The notes: a model not told the origin generated them from the sequence alone. Counted from the first letter of the stretch, positions 1 through 8,825 are shown. The stretch is DNA of 51,970 nt from UBA5336 sp038745855 (GCA_038745855.1 JBCDLC010000022.1:1-51970), one strand, 5' to 3'. Translations and numbers: made by a program.

Positions 1-288
1 CGGGAAGATGCGGAGGGCGTGCTTGGGCGGGCTGAGTTTGCGCTCTCGGTAATAGCGGATGTGGGGGTGGTCGTCGTTTGAGAGCGTCGGCTCGATTTCG
101 AGGGCGAGGAGGATCAGCACGCGGCGGATCCAGGATTCGAGCATGGCGATGCCGGCCTTCAGACGTGCGGCAGCGGCCCGCGTGAGGAAGTCGGGCGCGA
201 GATGGAGGTCATCTCGGCCGATCACGCGGGTATATAGCTGCTCGCCGAAGGGGCGCAGCTCTTCGATGGTGTCGGTGATGTTCGACAT
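1..288 (-). CDS. Hypothetical protein, N-terminal part (runs off the left edge)
   Basis: An open frame of 96 codons starts at an ATG at 288 on the minus strand and continues without a stop to the window edge, so the C-terminus is not visible. The product begins MSNITDTIEELRPFGEQLY. It has a helical stretch around residues 38-68 containing LESWIRRVLILLALEIEP, followed by a basic segment. Codon use matches the neighbouring genes. Short proteins with this 'ESWIRRVLILLALE' block occur in alphaproteobacteria, but I know no function for them. The gene is divergent from the protease-ligase gene at 611. I am fairly sure it is real and make no functional claim. Confidence 0.7.
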   Translation of the reverse strand, partial: MSNITDTIEELRPFGEQLYTRVIGRDDLHLAPDFLTRAAAARLKAGIAMLESWIRRVLILLALEIEPTLSNDDHPHIRYYRERKLSPPKHALRIFP

Positions 289-610
289 TTGGTGGGAGCT
301 TATCACGGGCGTGGGCCGGTCGGATAAGCACCGGGTTTTTGCAACGATTACAGGGCCCGGGGCGTGGATAGGGCAGAAGTTATCCTACACCTGTGGGCGT
401 CCAGACGCGGGGGACGCTTTCTGCCTGTGATGGGCTGATCTGACGTTTATTGGAGGTTGACCCTTGTCGGTCATATACAGTTCGTTCTTTCACAATGGCA
501 CTCGGCGGTGTTGCGGGCGATAGCGCGCGACGACGCTTGTGGAAAACCCCTACGGGCCTGGACGTTCTGGGCCTGGGGCTCGCAAATCGGATTTTTTGAG
601 GGATATCGCT
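289..610. other. Divergent intergenic region, no gene seen
   Basis: This 322-base gap lies between two divergent genes and must hold both of their promoters. Short frames on both strands lack a ribosome binding site and plausible codon use. The only local structure is an imperfect inverted repeat, GGATA at 366-370 and TATCC at 381-385 around a 10-base spacer, which could be an operator. I could not place a convincing -35/-10 pair. Confidence 0.4.
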
Positions 611-1984
611 GTGGCACAACCGTTCCTTTTAGGTTGGGAAGAGTGGTTAGCGCTGCCGGGCCTTGGCCTTCCTGCAATCAAGGCGAAGGTCGACACCGGG
701 GCGCGGACATCTGCCTTGCACGCATCGGTCATTGAGCCCTTCGGGCCGGCAAATAACCCCCGCGTTCGATTTCTGATACAACCTGACCCCGAGAATCCAT
801 CGCTCGACGTGACCTGCTCAGCGAAGGTCGTCGATCGGCGGAACGTGACGAGTTCCAACGGAGAGACGGAACTTCGTTATGTCATTTCAGCAGACGTCGT
901 CATGGGCGATAGACGATGGCCGGTCGAGATCACTCTGACCAACCGAGAAAACATGATTTACCGCATGCTGCTCGGTCGCTCATCCATTACAGATGAAATG
1001 GTCGTCGATCCCAATCGGTCGTTTGCTCAGCCCCTTCTAGACTACGCGTCCTATCGCGGGATGCCGCGGAAAAAGCCGGTGCAACGCCCGCTTCGGATTG
1101 CATTGCTCACCCGTGAGCCCGGAAATTACTCCAGTCGCCGAATTGTCGAGGCCGGAGAAAAACGTGGCCACATCGTGGAACGCATCAATACAACGCGGTG
1201 CTATATGCGGATCGATTCCGTCGGATCCGAGGTTCACTATGACGGACAGGTCTTACCGCGATACGACGCGGTTATTCCCCGGATTGGCGCATCTGTGACG
1301 CCCTACGGCACCGCTGTGCTCCGCCAGTTCGCGAATACGGGCGCGTACTGCTTGAACACCGCAACGGCGATAAACGCGTCTCGCGACAAACTCCTTGCGC
1401 ACCAATTGCTCGCGCGTGCTGGAATTGGCATGCCGGTCACGGCCTTTGCAAATTCCCCGAAAGACACCAAGGACCTGATCAAGGTCGCCGGCAGGGCTCC
1501 CGTCGTCGTGAAGCTTCTGGAGTCGACCCATGGGCGCGGTGTCGTGCTTGCAGAGACCAGCAAGGCTGCGGAAAGCCTTGTTGATGCCTTCCGTGGGCTG
1601 GATGCGAATTTCCTTGTTCAGGAATTCATTGCAGAGGCTGCTGGCGCAGACACGAGATGCTTTGTTATCGGCGGCAAGGTGGTCGGTGCCATGAAGCGTC
1701 AGGCGATGGATGGCGAGTTCAGATCCAACCTTCACCGGGGCGGGACCGCGAGCGTTGCCAGGCTCTCCAAGGCTGAAAGAAGCGTCGCTCGGAAGGCTGC
1801 CAGGGAACTCGGCCTTGTTATTGCCGGTGTTGATATTCTGAGCAGTGAGGACGGCCCGAAAGTGCTCGAAGTCAACTCGTCACCTGGTCTGGAGGGCATA
1901 GAGACGGCAACGGGTAAGGATATTGCTGGGCAGATCATCGAGTTTCTTGAAACGCAAGTTCGGCCGCTGGCCACACATCGGTAA
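611..1984 (+). CDS. RimB-like aspartic protease fused to RimK-like ATP-grasp amino-acid ligase
   Basis: Predicted 457-residue cytoplasmic protein with no signal peptide or membrane segment. Residues 1-145 match the retropepsin-like 'ATP-dependent zinc protease' family (PF05618, RimB-like), with the active-site motif KVDTGARTS (Asp at about 28) and the partner motif MLLGRSS near 120. Residues 160-457 are a RimK-type ATP-grasp ligase. The metal-binding C-terminal motif LEVNSSPGLEG lies near 419-430. RimK adds glutamate to the C-terminus of ribosomal protein S6 in E. coli, and RimB-type proteins are thought to trim such tails. The fusion suggests one polypeptide that adds and removes residues. 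The substrate here is unknown and rpsF is not nearby. I chose the GTG at 611 because a GAGGG lies 8 bases upstream. An in-frame GTG at 539 would add 24 unlikely residues. Confidence 0.88.
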   Translation: MAQPFLLGWEEWLALPGLGLPAIKAKVDTGARTSALHASVIEPFGPANNPRVRFLIQPDPENPSLDVTCSAKVVDRRNVTSSNGETELRYVISADVVMGDRRWPVEITLTNRENMIYRMLLGRSSITDEMVVDPNRSFAQPLLDYASYRGMPRKKPVQRPLRIALLTREPGNYSSRRIVEAGEKRGHIVERINTTRCYMRIDSVGSEVHYDGQVLPRYDAVIPRIGASVTPYGTAVLRQFANTGAYCLNTATAINASRDKLLAHQLLARAGIGMPVTAFANSPKDTKDLIKVAGRAPVVVKLLESTHGRGVVLAETSKAAESLVDAFRGLDANFLVQEFIAEAAGADTRCFVIGGKVVGAMKRQAMDGEFRSNLHRGGTASVARLSKAERSVARKAARELGLVIAGVDILSSEDGPKVLEVNSSPGLEGIETATGKDIAGQIIEFLETQVRPLATHR

Positions 1985-2046
1985 AAGCGAGGGTGCGAAA
2001 GCGCTGAAGGCTGCGGGCTATTGTTCCGCGCCGTGGGAATTTCCGG

Positions 2047-3045
2047 TCAGGGCGTGAAGAGCGGGAGGATCTTGGCTTTCTTGCAGAACGCGGTGAGCGG
2101 GTCGCTTTCGGAGAGGACGGTCTGCATCGCGCCTTTGACGGCGGTGAAGGCGCGGGCGGCGTAGACCTGGACGGGCTGCTCGTAATTCCGGCGGTCGATC
2201 TTGACCTTCACGGCGGTTTCCCCAGCGGCGTGGGCGGCGGCGTTTGCCGGGCTCCAGGTCAGGTAGGTTTTCGCGATCTCCTTGGCGAAGATCGGCAGGA
2301 GGGTCGGTTTCAGATCGTCGAGCGGCTCGAACGGTCCATTGGCTTTCGGCGCATCCATGAAGTCGCACCACGCGACCACGAAAGGTGCCCGGTCGCGGAG
2401 CCATTCGCTGGGGCTTGGATCATCGAGCATCTGGCGAAGCTGGGCCGCGATCGAAAAGTCTGCCGCCGTGGGCCGGCCGCCGAAGATGAACAACCGGTCC
2501 TTGAGGTGGTCGTTCAGCAGCTCGGCAAAGCGCTGGAACGCGCCCTTGATAACCTTGGCATTCTTCGGCCCGGCACCGATCTGGTCGAGGCGGCTGGCCA
2601 TGCTCTCGGCGATCTCGGCTTGCAGCTTCGGGGCCTCTTCGGGCAGGGGCTCACCCAGCATCTGGGTCAGAAGGCGGAGGGCTGCGGCCTCCCGGTCGGG
2701 CGTGCCTGACCAGCGCTCGTGGAACATGGCCTTGTTGAGCCATTCGTCGCCATAGTCCTCGAGCACGAGCGCCAGGGCGGCGCAGGCCGGATCTTCCGGG
2801 ACGGTGACCGGATCGGGTTTGTCCGCCTCAAGGGCGGCGAGCATGGCGGTCGAGTCCTGGCTGGCGGGCCGGCCGGGGGCGACGAGCAGCGGGATCGTGG
2901 GCGATGTGGCAAGGGCGCGGAAATCGGCTTCGGTGGCCCTGGAGCGTGGGATCCAGTCGAAGCTGGCGCCCTTGTAGCGCAGTGCCGATCGCACCTTGAT
3001 GGAATAGGGCGAGGTTTCGGCCCCGAAAAGCTTGTAGTCGGCCAT
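2047..3045 (-). CDS. Glutathione S-transferase family protein
   Basis: Predicted 332-residue protein, longer than a classical GST of about 200-230 residues. The N-terminal 80 residues have the thioredoxin-like GST fold: a beta strand and helix at YKLFGAETSPYSIKVRSALR, the cis-proline region TIPLLV near residue 50, and QDSTAMLAALE, which resembles the gamma-glutamyl recognition loop. The rest is all-helical, as in GST C-terminal domains, and includes FGGRPTAADFSIAAQL, the hydrophobic-staple region typical of the fold. No catalytic Cys is visible; SPYS replaces the CPxC of redox relatives. The specific substrate cannot be inferred. It is convergent with the protease-ligase gene (gap 62 bases) and divergent from galE. 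Confidence 0.85.
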   Translation of the reverse strand: MADYKLFGAETSPYSIKVRSALRYKGASFDWIPRSRATEADFRALATSPTIPLLVAPGRPASQDSTAMLAALEADKPDPVTVPEDPACAALALVLEDYGDEWLNKAMFHERWSGTPDREAAALRLLTQMLGEPLPEEAPKLQAEIAESMASRLDQIGAGPKNAKVIKGAFQRFAELLNDHLKDRLFIFGGRPTAADFSIAAQLRQMLDDPSPSEWLRDRAPFVVAWCDFMDAPKANGPFEPLDDLKPTLLPIFAKEIAKTYLTWSPANAAAHAAGETAVKVKIDRRNYEQPVQVYAARAFTAVKGAMQTVLSESDPLTAFCKKAKILPLFTP

Positions 3046-3294
3046 GCAAGGCGCCCCCGTGGGATGGAAATCACCGGTCAGAGGAGGGGCTTTAGACCGG
3101 CTGCACCGGGTTGAAAACCTGCCATGTCCAGTTTGCGCGAAACGCCGCTATGCGGGGTGGATCCTTCGGGGCGACGGCGCGCTCCAGCGTGGGCGAGGCC
3201 TTGCCAGGTCTGGGGCACACTTCTAGCACGGCAGGCATACTTCTCGCAGGACGGGAACAGATGCGAGTGGGATTGGCCAAATGAGGACGACGCG

Positions 3295-4290
3295 ATGAAA
3301 ACGGTATTGGTCACGGGCGGAGCGGGATATGTGGGCAGCCATTGCTGCAAGGCGTTTGCCCAGGCCGGCTGGAAGGTCGTTGTGTTCGACAATCTCGCCC
3401 GGGGCTGGCGGGACCTTGTGAAGTGGGGCGACCTCATCGTGGGCGACCTGCTCGACCCATCGGCCCTGGACCGGGCGTTTGCGGCAGTGAAGCCCGATGC
3501 GGTAGCCCATTTTGCGGCCTATGCCTATGTCGGCGAGAGCGTGACCGATCCGGGGCTCTACTACCGGAACAACACGGCCGGTTCGATGAATTTGCTGGAC
3601 GCGATGGTAAAGCATGACGTGGGTCAGCTGATCTTCTCGTCCACGTGCGCAACCTACGGCATTCCCGAGACCGTACCGATGACGGAGACCCTGCCCCAGA
3701 GCCCGATCAATCCCTATGGCTGGTCGAAGTTGTTCGTGGAGCGCTTGCTCGATGATTTCGGCCATGCCCATGGGCTGCGGTCGGTGAAGTTGCGGTATTT
3801 CAATGCGGCGGGGGCGGACCCGGATGGCGAGACGGGGGAGCGGCATGAGCCGGAGACGCATCTCATTCCGCTGGCGATCCGCGGCATGATGGAGGACGGG
3901 TTCGAGCTGACGATCTTCGGCGATGATTTCGACACGCGCGATGGCACGTGTGTTCGCGACTATATCCATGTGGCGGACCTGGCCGATGCCCATGCCCGGG
4001 CGCTGAAGTACCTGAGCGAGGGTGGGGCTTCGAACGTGTTCAATCTTGGAACCGGGACGGGAACGACGGTGCAGGAGATTGTCGAGGCGGTGGAGCGGGT
4101 TTCGGGGCGGAAGGTGTCCAAGAGCGTGGGGCCGCGCCGGGAGGGCGATCCGCCGGCGCTGCTGGCCAGTTCGGAGAAGGCGAAGCGCGTGCTCGGGTGG
4201 GAGCCGACCCATTCCGATGTGGACACTATTATCTCGACCGCATGGCGCTGGCACCAGGCTGAGCACCAGCGCGGCTATGTCGGCAAATGA
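3295..4290 (+). CDS. galE: UDP-glucose 4-epimerase
   Basis: Predicted 331-residue NAD-dependent epimerase of the short-chain dehydrogenase superfamily. It interconverts UDP-glucose and UDP-galactose and so supplies activated sugars for envelope polysaccharides. The N-terminal nucleotide-binding motif TGGAGYVGSH is at about 7-16. The catalytic Ser/Thr segment SSTCATYG is near 115-122. The Tyr-Lys pair is in YGWSK at 141-145. The ATG at 3295 is preceded by GAGG at a good distance; the frame is open for 57 codons further upstream, but that stretch has no family similarity. The stop overlaps the start of the following glycosyltransferase by four bases (ATGA), so the two genes are probably one transcript serving glycan assembly. 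Confidence 0.93.
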   Translation: MKTVLVTGGAGYVGSHCCKAFAQAGWKVVVFDNLARGWRDLVKWGDLIVGDLLDPSALDRAFAAVKPDAVAHFAAYAYVGESVTDPGLYYRNNTAGSMNLLDAMVKHDVGQLIFSSTCATYGIPETVPMTETLPQSPINPYGWSKLFVERLLDDFGHAHGLRSVKLRYFNAAGADPDGETGERHEPETHLIPLAIRGMMEDGFELTIFGDDFDTRDGTCVRDYIHVADLADAHARALKYLSEGGASNVFNLGTGTGTTVQEIVEAVERVSGRKVSKSVGPRREGDPPALLASSEKAKRVLGWEPTHSDVDTIISTAWRWHQAEHQRGYVGK

Positions 4291-5414
4291 GCGAGGCGCC
4301 GCGGGCGTTTCTCGCCTATAGTGACAAGCTGTTCACCCCGTCCGAGAGCTTTATCCCGCGGGGCTACTCGGCGTTTTCGCGGCTGCGGCCCGTATTCATT
4401 GGGCATGAGGAGAAAGGCCCGACGCCGGATGGGGCCGCGTGCGTGCCACTGGGGCCGCTACATGGGCCCGGCGGGGAGAGCGCTTTCAAGCAGCTAGGGA
4501 CGGTCTCTGCGAAGCTGGAAGAGACGCTGCGCGCCATGCGGCCCGTGGCGGTGCATGCGAGCTTCGGCAAATCGGGCGCCTATGCGCTGCCCCTGGCGCG
4601 GAAGCTGGGGCTTCCTCTGGCGGTGACCTACTATGGCGGCGATGCAACCAAGACGGCGAACACGAAGGCAAGCTGGATCCGGGTCTACAATCGGCGCAGG
4701 CGGGCGCTGTGGGATGAGGCGGCGCTGATCCTGCCGTGCTCGAAGTTCATTCAGGGCGAATTGCTGGCCAAGGGCGCCCCGGCGGAGAAAATGGTGGTGC
4801 ACCACAACACCGCCGATCCGGAGCGGTTCCAGCCTGGAGAGAAGGCAAAGATCATTCTGTTTGCCGGGCGGTGGACGGAGAAGAAGGGGATCGACACGCT
4901 GATTGCGGCGCTGGCGATACTGGGCGAGCGGCTGGCGGGCTGGCGGGTTCGGCTCATCGGGGACGGGCCGCTGAGGGCGCCACTGGTGGCGCAATTGGAG
5001 GCGGCCGGGGTGACGGCAGAGCTTCCGGGCTGGATCGATGCGGATGAGATGCCGCGCCATTTCGCCGAGGCGATGATCGTGTGTGTTCCTTCAAAACGGG
5101 CGGCGTCGGGCGATGCCGAGGGGCTGCCGCTGGTCTGCGTCGAGGCCATGCTGAGCGGATGTGCGCTGGCGGCGACGCGGCATGCGGGGATCACCGAATG
5201 CGTGCGGGATGGCGAAACGGGATACCTGGTTGACGAGGGCGACGTGCCCGCGCTGGCAGACCGGCTGGGCCGGATGGTGGACGATGGCGCGGCGACCGCT
5301 GCCATGGGCGCGGCAGGGCGGGAATTTGCGCTCGCTGACTTCAACCTCGCAAAACAGAGCCGGCGTCTGGAAGATCACCTGCTCGGCATTGCCAAGGCGG
5401 CTGGCACGCTGTGA
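4287..5414 (+). CDS. Glycosyltransferase family 4 protein
   Basis: Predicted 375-residue GT-B fold enzyme. The N-terminal Rossmann-like half includes HASFGKSGAYALPLARKLG and TYYGGDATK, which resemble acceptor-side segments. The C-terminal half has the donor-site signature FAGRWTEKKGIDTLI near residues 190-205, LIGDGPLR, and the E-x7-E element EGLPLVCVEAM near 275-285, typical of GT4 retaining transferases. It probably transfers a sugar from a nucleotide donor during exopolysaccharide, lipopolysaccharide or glycolipid synthesis at the inner membrane. The exact sugar is unknown. The four-base overlap with galE supports UDP-galactose or UDP-glucose as donor, but that is inference. Confidence 0.88.
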   Translation: MSEAPRAFLAYSDKLFTPSESFIPRGYSAFSRLRPVFIGHEEKGPTPDGAACVPLGPLHGPGGESAFKQLGTVSAKLEETLRAMRPVAVHASFGKSGAYALPLARKLGLPLAVTYYGGDATKTANTKASWIRVYNRRRRALWDEAALILPCSKFIQGELLAKGAPAEKMVVHHNTADPERFQPGEKAKIILFAGRWTEKKGIDTLIAALAILGERLAGWRVRLIGDGPLRAPLVAQLEAAGVTAELPGWIDADEMPRHFAEAMIVCVPSKRAASGDAEGLPLVCVEAMLSGCALAATRHAGITECVRDGETGYLVDEGDVPALADRLGRMVDDGAATAAMGAAGREFALADFNLAKQSRRLEDHLLGIAKAAGTL

Positions 5415-5424
5415 TGGGCTTGGA

Positions 5425-5658
5425 TCAGCTCTTGCGCGTTGGATCCGCAGCGCTGCCGCGCAGGACAAACCGGCGGTCGCAGTATTTGCACTCCACAAAG
5501 TCCTCATCGCCCATTTCGTAGAAAACGATGGGGTGGCCGAGCGCCCCACCGCCGCCATTACAGGACACGCGCTTGCTATCGGCGATCACGATCTCCGGCG
5601 GTGGCACCTGGGGTGCTGTTGGCTTGGAGCCGTGTGATGGGTCGCTGTCCATGTGCAT
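5425..5658 (-). CDS. CHCC zinc-finger domain protein
   Basis: Predicted 77-residue protein. The C-terminal half carries a Cys-His-Cys-Cys set: C33 in VSCNGG, H42 in LGHPIVF, and C57 and C60 in ECKYCDRRF. This is the zf-CHCC family (PF10276), related to the mitochondrial complex I subunit NDUFS6 and common as a short stand-alone protein in alphaproteobacteria. The first 20 residues are polar and proline-rich, probably disordered. ATG at 5658 is preceded by AAGG seven bases upstream; ATG at 5652 is an alternative. It is convergent with the glycosyltransferase, with a 10-base gap. A role in complex I assembly is possible by homology, but nothing here shows it. Confidence 0.88.
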   Translation of the reverse strand: MHMDSDPSHGSKPTAPQVPPPEIVIADSKRVSCNGGGGALGHPIVFYEMGDEDFVECKYCDRRFVLRGSAADPTRKS

Positions 5659-5898
5659 CGTAGTGCCTTGATCCTACAGGAGCGACTAGGGATATTGCGC
5701 TCACCTTAAGGATTTACAACAGGGTCTCTGAAGGTTCCAACACTCGACGACTGAGGCGAATTCGCCCGCCGGGGCGCGCTGCGGCTTTGCGCAGGCGGAA
5801 CACGGACAGCCATGCGGTAGGGACGGATTTCCGAAAGGGTTGCGCGGTGCGGTCATGTGTGCGCGTGTCGGGTGCTCGCCAGAGAAAGCTGCTTCCCC

Positions 5899-6837
5899 AT
5901 GCCCTCATCGCTACCGGATCTCGCCATCGATGTCAGGGGACTCGAGAAGACATATCCGGCGTCGGGCAAGGTTGAAGCGAAGCGGGCGCTGAAAGGCGTC
6001 GATCTTTCCGTGCCGCGGGGATCGATTTTCGGTCTTCTCGGACCGAATGGTGCGGGGAAGTCCACATTCATCAATATTCTCGCTGGCCTTGTGGTGAAGA
6101 CGTCGGGATCGGTGAAGATCTGGGGCATGGACGCCGACGAGCACCCCCGCGCATCGCGCGCGGCGATTGGCGTTGTGAACCAGGAAATTGTTGCCGACCC
6201 CTTTTTCACGCCATTGGAAATGCTGGAGTTGATGGCGGGCTTTTACGGTGTGCCGAAAGCCGAGCGGCGCAGCCTCGAAATCCTCACCGCCGTCGGCCTC
6301 GACGACAAGAAGGACGCCTATGTTCGCCAGCTCTCAGGTGGCATGAAGCGGCGCCTGATGGTGGCCAAGGCGCTGGTTCACAATCCGCCGATCCTGATCC
6401 TCGACGAGCCGACCGCAGGCGTTGATGTGGAACTCAGGCGGTCGCTCTGGTCCTATGTGCGAGACCTGCACGCGGCTGGGACGACCATCATCCTGACGAC
6501 CCACTACCTCGAAGAGGCCGAGGAATTGTGTGACCAGATCGCTATCGTCAACCATGGCGAAATCATCGCCTGCGAGCCTACCGGGCAACTGCTCTCGCGG
6601 CTTAATCAGAAAACCCTGACTGTGAAACCGAAGGCGCCCGTGGAGCACTTGCCCGACGCTCTGTCCGCGCTCGATGCGATCCTCCGGCCCGATGGGAGCA
6701 TCGCGATTACGTTCAGCAAGGGCGAGACCGGGATCGGCCGGCTGCTTGAAATCGTGCGGAATACAGGGATCAGCGTCGATGACCTGGCCACGGAAGAGCC
6801 AGACCTTGAGGACGTGTTCCTTGCCCTGACGCGGTAG
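5899..6837 (+). CDS. ABC transporter ATP-binding protein (ABC-2 / multidrug type)
   Basis: Predicted 312-residue ATPase. It has Walker A GPNGAGKST near residue 50, Q-loop VNQEIV, signature LSGGMKRRL near 150, Walker B LILDEPTAGVD near 170 and the H-loop TTHYLEEAEELC. The long C-terminal tail ending DLEDVFLALTR is typical of ATPases that pair with ABC-2 type permeases exporting lipids, polysaccharides or drugs. No permease gene lies next to it: the following gene is tspO on the other strand and the preceding one is the zinc-finger gene. The partner must be encoded elsewhere. ATG at 5899 fits the family N-terminus; an upstream in-frame GTG at 5857 would add 14 unlikely residues. Confidence 0.9.
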   Translation: MPSSLPDLAIDVRGLEKTYPASGKVEAKRALKGVDLSVPRGSIFGLLGPNGAGKSTFINILAGLVVKTSGSVKIWGMDADEHPRASRAAIGVVNQEIVADPFFTPLEMLELMAGFYGVPKAERRSLEILTAVGLDDKKDAYVRQLSGGMKRRLMVAKALVHNPPILILDEPTAGVDVELRRSLWSYVRDLHAAGTTIILTTHYLEEAEELCDQIAIVNHGEIIACEPTGQLLSRLNQKTLTVKPKAPVEHLPDALSALDAILRPDGSIAITFSKGETGIGRLLEIVRNTGISVDDLATEEPDLEDVFLALTR

Positions 6838-6849
6838 GCAGTCGCGCCG

Positions 6850-7326
6850 CTAGCCCCCCTTGGCGATTGCGCCGTTCAGTTCGATCATCTTCCAGTTCAA
6901 GCCGAAGGCGATCGACACCCAAGCCAGATAGGGGGTCAGCAGCAATGCGGCGACGGTGGAATGGGCCGTGAAGGCCATCATCATGGCCACGACAGACGCC
7001 ACCAGGATGCCCGCATCGACGAGCGCCCAGTCCATCCGCTTGGCCCCGAAAAACAGGCCAGACCAGAGGGCGTTCACCACGAGATTGAAGCCATAGAGGC
7101 CCATCGCCAGCAGCGCCGCTTCACCCGAGGCGCGCCAGACCAACCAGCCGGCGACGACATTCAGCGCGAAAATCGTCGTCCACACGACCGGAAATGCCCA
7201 GTTCGGCGGGATCCAGGACGGCTTCTCAAGACGTTCGTACCACTCGCCGGGCTGGAAAATCGCGCCGCTGGATGCGGCGAGGACATTGACGATGGCGAAG
7301 ACAAGCAGGCTCACGACGACGCGCAC
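6850..7326 (-). CDS. tspO: TspO/MBR family protein (tryptophan-rich sensory protein)
   Basis: Predicted 158-residue integral membrane protein with five hydrophobic segments, matching the five-helix TspO/CrtK fold that binds porphyrins and related ligands. Recognisable blocks are EKPSWIPPNWAFPVVWTTI near residues 35-55, the ALWSGLFFG segment, and LLTPYLAWVSIAFGLNWKMIELN near the C-terminus. These residues line the ligand pocket in known structures. In Rhodobacter TspO helps regulate pigment genes; no pigment genes are visible here. The predicted start is GTG at 7326 with an ACGGA just upstream. It is divergent from the MFS gene and convergent with the ABC ATPase (12-base gap). Confidence 0.92.
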   Translation of the reverse strand: MRVVVSLLVFAIVNVLAASSGAIFQPGEWYERLEKPSWIPPNWAFPVVWTTIFALNVVAGWLVWRASGEAALLAMGLYGFNLVVNALWSGLFFGAKRMDWALVDAGILVASVVAMMMAFTAHSTVAALLLTPYLAWVSIAFGLNWKMIELNGAIAKGG

Positions 7327-7485
7327 TCCGTTTCAGGAACATTCCGTTGGGTACAATTTAGCCGATCCTGCCGCAAAAAACAGGGTGGGTGGCCATGGCG
7401 CTTGAAGCGGCCCGCTCCGTATTCTTCTGCGCGCCGGTTGCCCCTGCCTTCTTGATCTCGACCGCTTTCACCCCGATGAAGCGGC

Positions 7486-8778
7486 ATGCATGAAGATGAT
7501 CTTCCGGCGCAGCCGACACGGCCAGACGATCCGGAAAAGGGCGGACGGCCAGATCGGCGCGGCGCATTTCGGCTGCTGTTTCTGTCGCTGGCGGTGATCG
7601 GCGCGGGCAACACGATGTTGATCGCAGCGGTCTTGCCGCCACTGACCCGGGAGCTCGATCTGCCAGATTGGATGGCCGGTGCGATCTTCTCGCTGTCGGC
7701 GGCGATGTGGGTGTTTGCAAGCCCCTTCTGGGGGACGCGCAGCAACACCTGGGGCCGGCGCCGGGTCGCCGCGATGGGCTTGGCTGGGTATTCGCTATCG
7801 ATGCTCCTGTTCGGGATGTTTGGACAGTTGGCCCTGATGGGCGTGATCACGGCGCCGGCGTTGATCTTTGTGAGCTTGCTGTTCTCGCGCTCTCTTTTTG
7901 GCTTGTTCGGCTCTGGCACCAATCCAGCCGCCCAGGCCTATGTGGCCGACCGGACATCGCCCGAGCGGCGGACCGAGGAGATCGCGTCCGTCACGGCGGG
8001 CCACAGCTTTGGCACGGTGGCTGGGCCGGCCTTTGCGGCAGCGATTGCAGGGCTTGCCGGACTATTGAGCCCCGCGTTTCTGACGGCGATCATGGCGGCA
8101 GTGGCGTCCTATCTGGTCTGGACCCGCTTGCCGGAGGACACCCCGCCCCAGACGACCAGCTTGCGGCCCCGCCCCCGCCTGATCAGCCCGCTTTGGTGGG
8201 ACCGTCGGATCCTCCCTTTCGTCCTGTTCTCGGTCTCGCTGTCCCTGGTGACGGGGGTGATCTTCCAGACCTTTGCCTTTGCGATCATGGATAAGCTGGA
8301 CGTTGAAGGCACGGTCGTGAACCAGTTTACGGGGCCGGCCTATTCGGTTGGCGCCATGGCCACGCTGATGGCCCAGCTTGTGCTGATCCCGAGGCTGAAC
8401 CTCTCGAACCGGCAGCTCATGGTGGTGGGCGCAAGCTGTATCTGTTTCGGGGCCTTGGCGATCGTTCCCACGAGCAACTTTGCCGTGCTGATCACGGCCC
8501 AGTTCGCGATCGGGCTGGGCCAAGGGCTGAGCCGGCCCGGGTTCTTCGCGGGCGCGTCGCTTGCGGTGAGCCGGTCAGAGCAAGGCGACGTGGCGGGCCT
8601 GATGGTGGCGACAAACGCGATCGGGTTCGTGGTGTCGCCGCTGTTCGGGCCTTTCGTCTATGAGTATGTAAGCCGCGACGCGCCGTTCCTGCTGGCCGGG
8701 ATCCTGCTCGCCGCCATGGCGATCTATGCCTGGGTCGCCGTCGAAGACCGCACGATCGAAGCGGCACCGGACACCTGA
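7486..8778 (+). CDS. Major facilitator superfamily transporter
   Basis: Predicted 430-residue inner-membrane carrier with about 12 hydrophobic helices and a charged cytoplasmic N-terminus of about 30 residues rich in Asp, Pro and Arg. The loop after helix 2 holds FWGTRSNTWGRRRVAAMG, which resembles the MFS motif A (GxLaDrxGrkxxl). The segment GSGTNPAAQAYVADRT follows helix 4, as in drug:proton antiporters. The closest recognisable group is the drug-efflux DHA1 type, but the substrate cannot be read from the sequence. The gene stands alone; the toxin-antitoxin pair follows in the same direction from its own promoter. Confidence 0.88.
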   Translation: MHEDDLPAQPTRPDDPEKGGRPDRRGAFRLLFLSLAVIGAGNTMLIAAVLPPLTRELDLPDWMAGAIFSLSAAMWVFASPFWGTRSNTWGRRRVAAMGLAGYSLSMLLFGMFGQLALMGVITAPALIFVSLLFSRSLFGLFGSGTNPAAQAYVADRTSPERRTEEIASVTAGHSFGTVAGPAFAAAIAGLAGLLSPAFLTAIMAAVASYLVWTRLPEDTPPQTTSLRPRPRLISPLWWDRRILPFVLFSVSLSLVTGVIFQTFAFAIMDKLDVEGTVVNQFTGPAYSVGAMATLMAQLVLIPRLNLSNRQLMVVGASCICFGALAIVPTSNFAVLITAQFAIGLGQGLSRPGFFAGASLAVSRSEQGDVAGLMVATNAIGFVVSPLFGPFVYEYVSRDAPFLLAGILLAAMAIYAWVAVEDRTIEAAPDT

Positions 8779-8790
8779 AGGCGTGATGTC

Positions 8791-8819
8791 TTGATCAGAG
8801 CGAATGAACCAACTAGTTT
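8791..8819 (+). promoter_or_regulatory. Candidate promoter of the phd/vapC pair
   Basis: TTGATC at 8791-8796 and TAGTTT at 8814-8819 are separated by exactly 17 bases. A transcript starting seven bases after the -10 would begin at 8826, the A of the antitoxin start codon. This predicts a leaderless mRNA and agrees with the absence of any ribosome binding site before the ATG. Confidence 0.55.
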
Positions 8820-8823
8820 GTTC
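8806..8823. promoter_or_regulatory. Candidate autoregulatory operator of the phd/vapC pair
   Basis: The 18-base element GAACCAACTAGTTTGTTC is an inverted repeat with one mismatched pair, centred on the palindrome AACTAGTT. It covers the predicted -10 box and ends two bases before the start codon. Phd/VapB-type antitoxins bind such repeats over their own promoters, alone or with toxin. Confidence 0.6.
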
Positions 8824-8825
8824 GC

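Noticed and set aside
366..385. GGATA/TATCC inverted repeat that resembled a DnaA-box or oriC element
   Set aside because: No nonamer matches the DnaA box well, there is only one site, and no origin-associated genes are nearby.
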